Assembly: GCA_963726315.1 (NCBI GenBank)
Contig: CAVSBZ010000007.1
Span: forward strand, 620,001 to 684,000
DNA: 64,000 nucleotides
Source of the DNA: FEB-25 sp963726315
GTDB taxonomy: Bacteria > Chloroflexota > Anaerolineae > Anaerolineales > UBA4823
Direction: 5' to 3'
Made by a program: the position numbers and the translations under genes. Numbering within the stretch: position 1 is the first letter of the stretch; each line of letters opens with the position of its first letter. The notes beneath the pieces were generated by a model. That model made no database searches and had not been told where the DNA came from. It saw only the letters and a list, made by a program, of their open reading frames with translations. This document shows, in pieces, positions 62,596 to 64,000 of the stretch.

Positions 62596-63097
62596 CCACA
62601 AGAGGGATAAGAAGATTTAAGGAAAGCGTAGGGTAGCGGGGGGGTTGAGGGTTAGATTAATTTTAGGACAGACCGAGAAGAGATAACTAATCGTAGTACT
62701 ACATGCGTGAGGAGAGATTATCCACAAGTAAGACATCATTTGCTCTCGAAAATCGTGAAAGAAGATGAAAAAAAGCGAAATAATAATGATCCTTTACATC
62801 AGTATGTCCTGTTCTAAGGATATTACTGAAAAAGAAGAGAGAAATCTCCGAATGGTTACAAATTCTGGAAGATATTGTGGACTTGGCAGTAATCTACATT
62901 GAGTTAAGAATAATTGACATATCAATTATCCCGGCGAATAGTTCGGTAGGATTGAATAGGAAGATTGGACTCCGAAAAGGAGCGGGAATAGTTTCACCCA
63001 GCTCCGCAGAGTGAAAATTAAGACGCAAGATGGAAACTGAGTCGGAAGGGCGGGGCGGAAGAAAATCCAGAAGAGCGGGTCGGTAGAAAATCCAGAA

Positions 63098-63184
63098 GGG
63101 CGGGTCGGAAGAGTTGCGCAGAGGGCTTCTTCGATAAGGATCTAGGTAAGACGTCGGGCTGTAACATCCACTGGAGACCCGCCC
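63098..63184. repeat. 87-bp palindrome-ended repeat, copy 1
   Basis: Starts GGGCGGGTCGG and ends GACCCGCCC, so the ends are 9-bp inverted repeats. The middle holds TTCTTCGATAAGGAT and GTAAGACGTCGGGC, shared with the other two copies. Confidence 0.85.
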
Positions 63185-63251
63185 CTACGACGGGCTTTGA
63201 TTTAGAATCGGATGGGCGGGTCGGGAGGGTGGGTTGGAAGAATAATCAGAA

Positions 63252-63338
63252 GGGCGGGTCGGAAGAGTTGCGCAGAGGGTTTCTTCGATAAGGATTAAGG
63301 TAAGACGTCGGGTTGCAATATCCAATAGAGACCCGCCC
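63252..63338. repeat. 87-bp palindrome-ended repeat, copy 2
   Basis: Same ends and same length as copy 1, with a few base changes in the middle. Confidence 0.85.
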
Positions 63339-63367
63339 CTACGACAAGCCCTGAATTAGGATCGGAA

Positions 63368-63454
63368 AGGCGGGTCGGAGGAATAGCGGAGAGGATTTCT
63401 TCGATAAGGATTGAGGTAAGACGGCGGGCTGTAACGTCCCCTGAAGACCCGCCC
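63368..63454. repeat. 87-bp palindrome-ended repeat, copy 3
   Basis: Same length and ends apart from the first base (AGGCGGGTC), more diverged in the left half (GGAGGAATAGCGGAGAGGATT). Confidence 0.8.
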
Positions 63455-63481
63455 TTATTAAATACCTACCCTTATGTGGGG

Positions 63482-64000
63482 TCAGTCTTCGCCGGGGGTG
63501 AGGGGGACTGGTGAAGGTTTTCGCTGGGTTAAGGACTTGGAGCTGGTGATGATGACCACGCCAGCAATAATGATGGCGGCTGAAATGATCTCAACCGTCT
63601 CCAATGGCTCATTAACGATGACACTGCCAAGCAGGATGGCAACCACAGGATTGACGTAGGCATAAGTAGACACAATCGTAATTGGGGCATTTCGCAGAAG
63701 CCAGGTATAAGCTACAAAACCGACGCCAGAGCCAAAAATGATCAAGTAGGTCAACCCTGATACCGAGGCCAGGGAGATTGCGGTAGGGTCGAATTGCTTC
63801 CATTCACCAATCAGGGTGGCAAATGCAAATAAACCCGCTGAACCAGCCAACATTTCCATCCCAGTGCTCAGAAAGGGGGAGTCAGGAAGACGGGCATTAC
63901 GACTATATAACGAACCAATAGACCATGACAGGGCACCGATCAGCAGAACGAGTATCCCCAAGGGGTTAAGGGGCGGACCGCCGGCGGTGTGGGCCTGCCA
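63482..64000 (-). CDS. EamA/DMT family transporter, partial (N-terminal part beyond the edge)
   Basis: The reading frame is open to the window end, so only the C-terminal 172 residues are seen. About five hydrophobic helices are visible, among them LVLLIGALSWSIGSLYSR, GLTYLIIFGSGVGFVAYTWLLR and VNPVVAILLGSVIVNEPLETVEIISAAIIIAGVVII. The STYAYVNPVVAILLG motif is the closing signature of the EamA repeat in drug/metabolite transporters. Substrate unknown. The tail is short and polar. Confidence 0.88.
   Translation of the reverse strand, partial: WQAHTAGGPPLNPLGILVLLIGALSWSIGSLYSRNARLPDSPFLSTGMEMLAGSAGLFAFATLIGEWKQFDPTAISLASVSGLTYLIIFGSGVGFVAYTWLLRNAPITIVSTYAYVNPVVAILLGSVIVNEPLETVEIISAAIIIAGVVIITSSKSLTQRKPSPVPLTPGED

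Larger units (their letters stand above)
62604..63481. other. Gene-free spacer with palindromic 87-bp repeats
   Basis: About 880 bp between the IS element and the EamA gene. The left half (to about 63040) is AT-rich and shows nothing certain except one TTATCCACA at 62718-62726. The right half holds three repeats (63098-63184, 63252-63338, 63368-63454) and several broken left ends near 63049-63095 and 63213-63250. Confidence 0.6.

Noticed and set aside
62718..62726. Perfect DnaA box TTATCCACA
   Set aside because: A single box far from dnaA in a mobile-element zone; chance occurrence is likely.

Overview
The window is a stretch of bacterial chromosome with about 48 protein genes. I saw no rRNA, tRNA or CRISPR array. 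The gene set points to Chloroflexota, most likely the class Anaerolineae. The main signs are plant-type LRR and M6-type secreted proteins ending in short Leu/Ile-Pro...Arg tails, a bi-domain oxidoreductase plus heparinase glycan cluster, a sortase, fused CydDC and LutB-LutC proteins, and many TTG/GTG starts. The taxon is inferred from gene content only. Sortase, lipoproteins and the lack of outer-membrane genes would fit a monoderm envelope.

Left part (1-13.5 kb): a YqeY-like gene running off the edge and mtaB, two tandem lipoproteins with a concanavalin-like fold, a TPR protein, an acyl-CoA dehydrogenase, then secreted or hydrolytic genes (phosphodiester glycosidase, DUF7000-like protein, dienelactone hydrolase, GH3 beta-glucosidase, LRR protein). 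Their spacers carry palindromic interspersed repeats.

13.5-27.7 kb: a repeat-rich 1-kb gap, the pantothenate/CoA operon panB-panE-panC-coaX with a methyltransferase, tsaC facing tsaD (t6A37 tRNA modification; MtaB acts later on the same base), an M24 peptidase, selA, a membrane protein and dnaK. A 0.75-kb AT-rich spacer then separates dnaK from divergent dnaA. It holds a promoter, hairpins, palindromes and one good DnaA box, so it is a candidate oriC region.

27.8-38.7 kb: nine minus-strand genes, tightly packed and often overlapping, that look like one operon for surface glycan or protein handling: bi-domain oxidoreductase, heparinase II/III protein, a frameshifted NUDIX gene, GT4 glycosyltransferase, MFS transporter, sortase, a small membrane protein and two AI-2E transporters.

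38.8-55.5 kb: M29 aminopeptidase, alpha/beta hydrolase, the cytochrome bd operon cydA-cydB-cydDC, a DUF2179 protein, alpha-glucan phosphorylase, lutA with a lutB-lutC fusion (lactate oxidation), an RRM RNA-binding protein behind a strong leader hairpin, and prfA with prmC fused to a DUF952 domain.

55.6-64 kb: a VIT/VWA surface protein and an M6-like metalloprotease, then a mobile-element zone. This holds an intact 1,440-bp IS66-family insertion sequence with 13-bp inverted repeats and an 8-bp target duplication, a 186-bp non-autonomous relative with its own 8-bp target duplication only 36 bp away, and three copies of an 87-bp palindromic repeat. A partial EamA transporter closes the window.

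I found no clear new multi-gene defence or metabolic system. The most novel-looking observations are the IS66-derived miniature elements, the shared C-terminal tail of the secreted proteins, the shared promoter-proximal motif, and several gene fusions.
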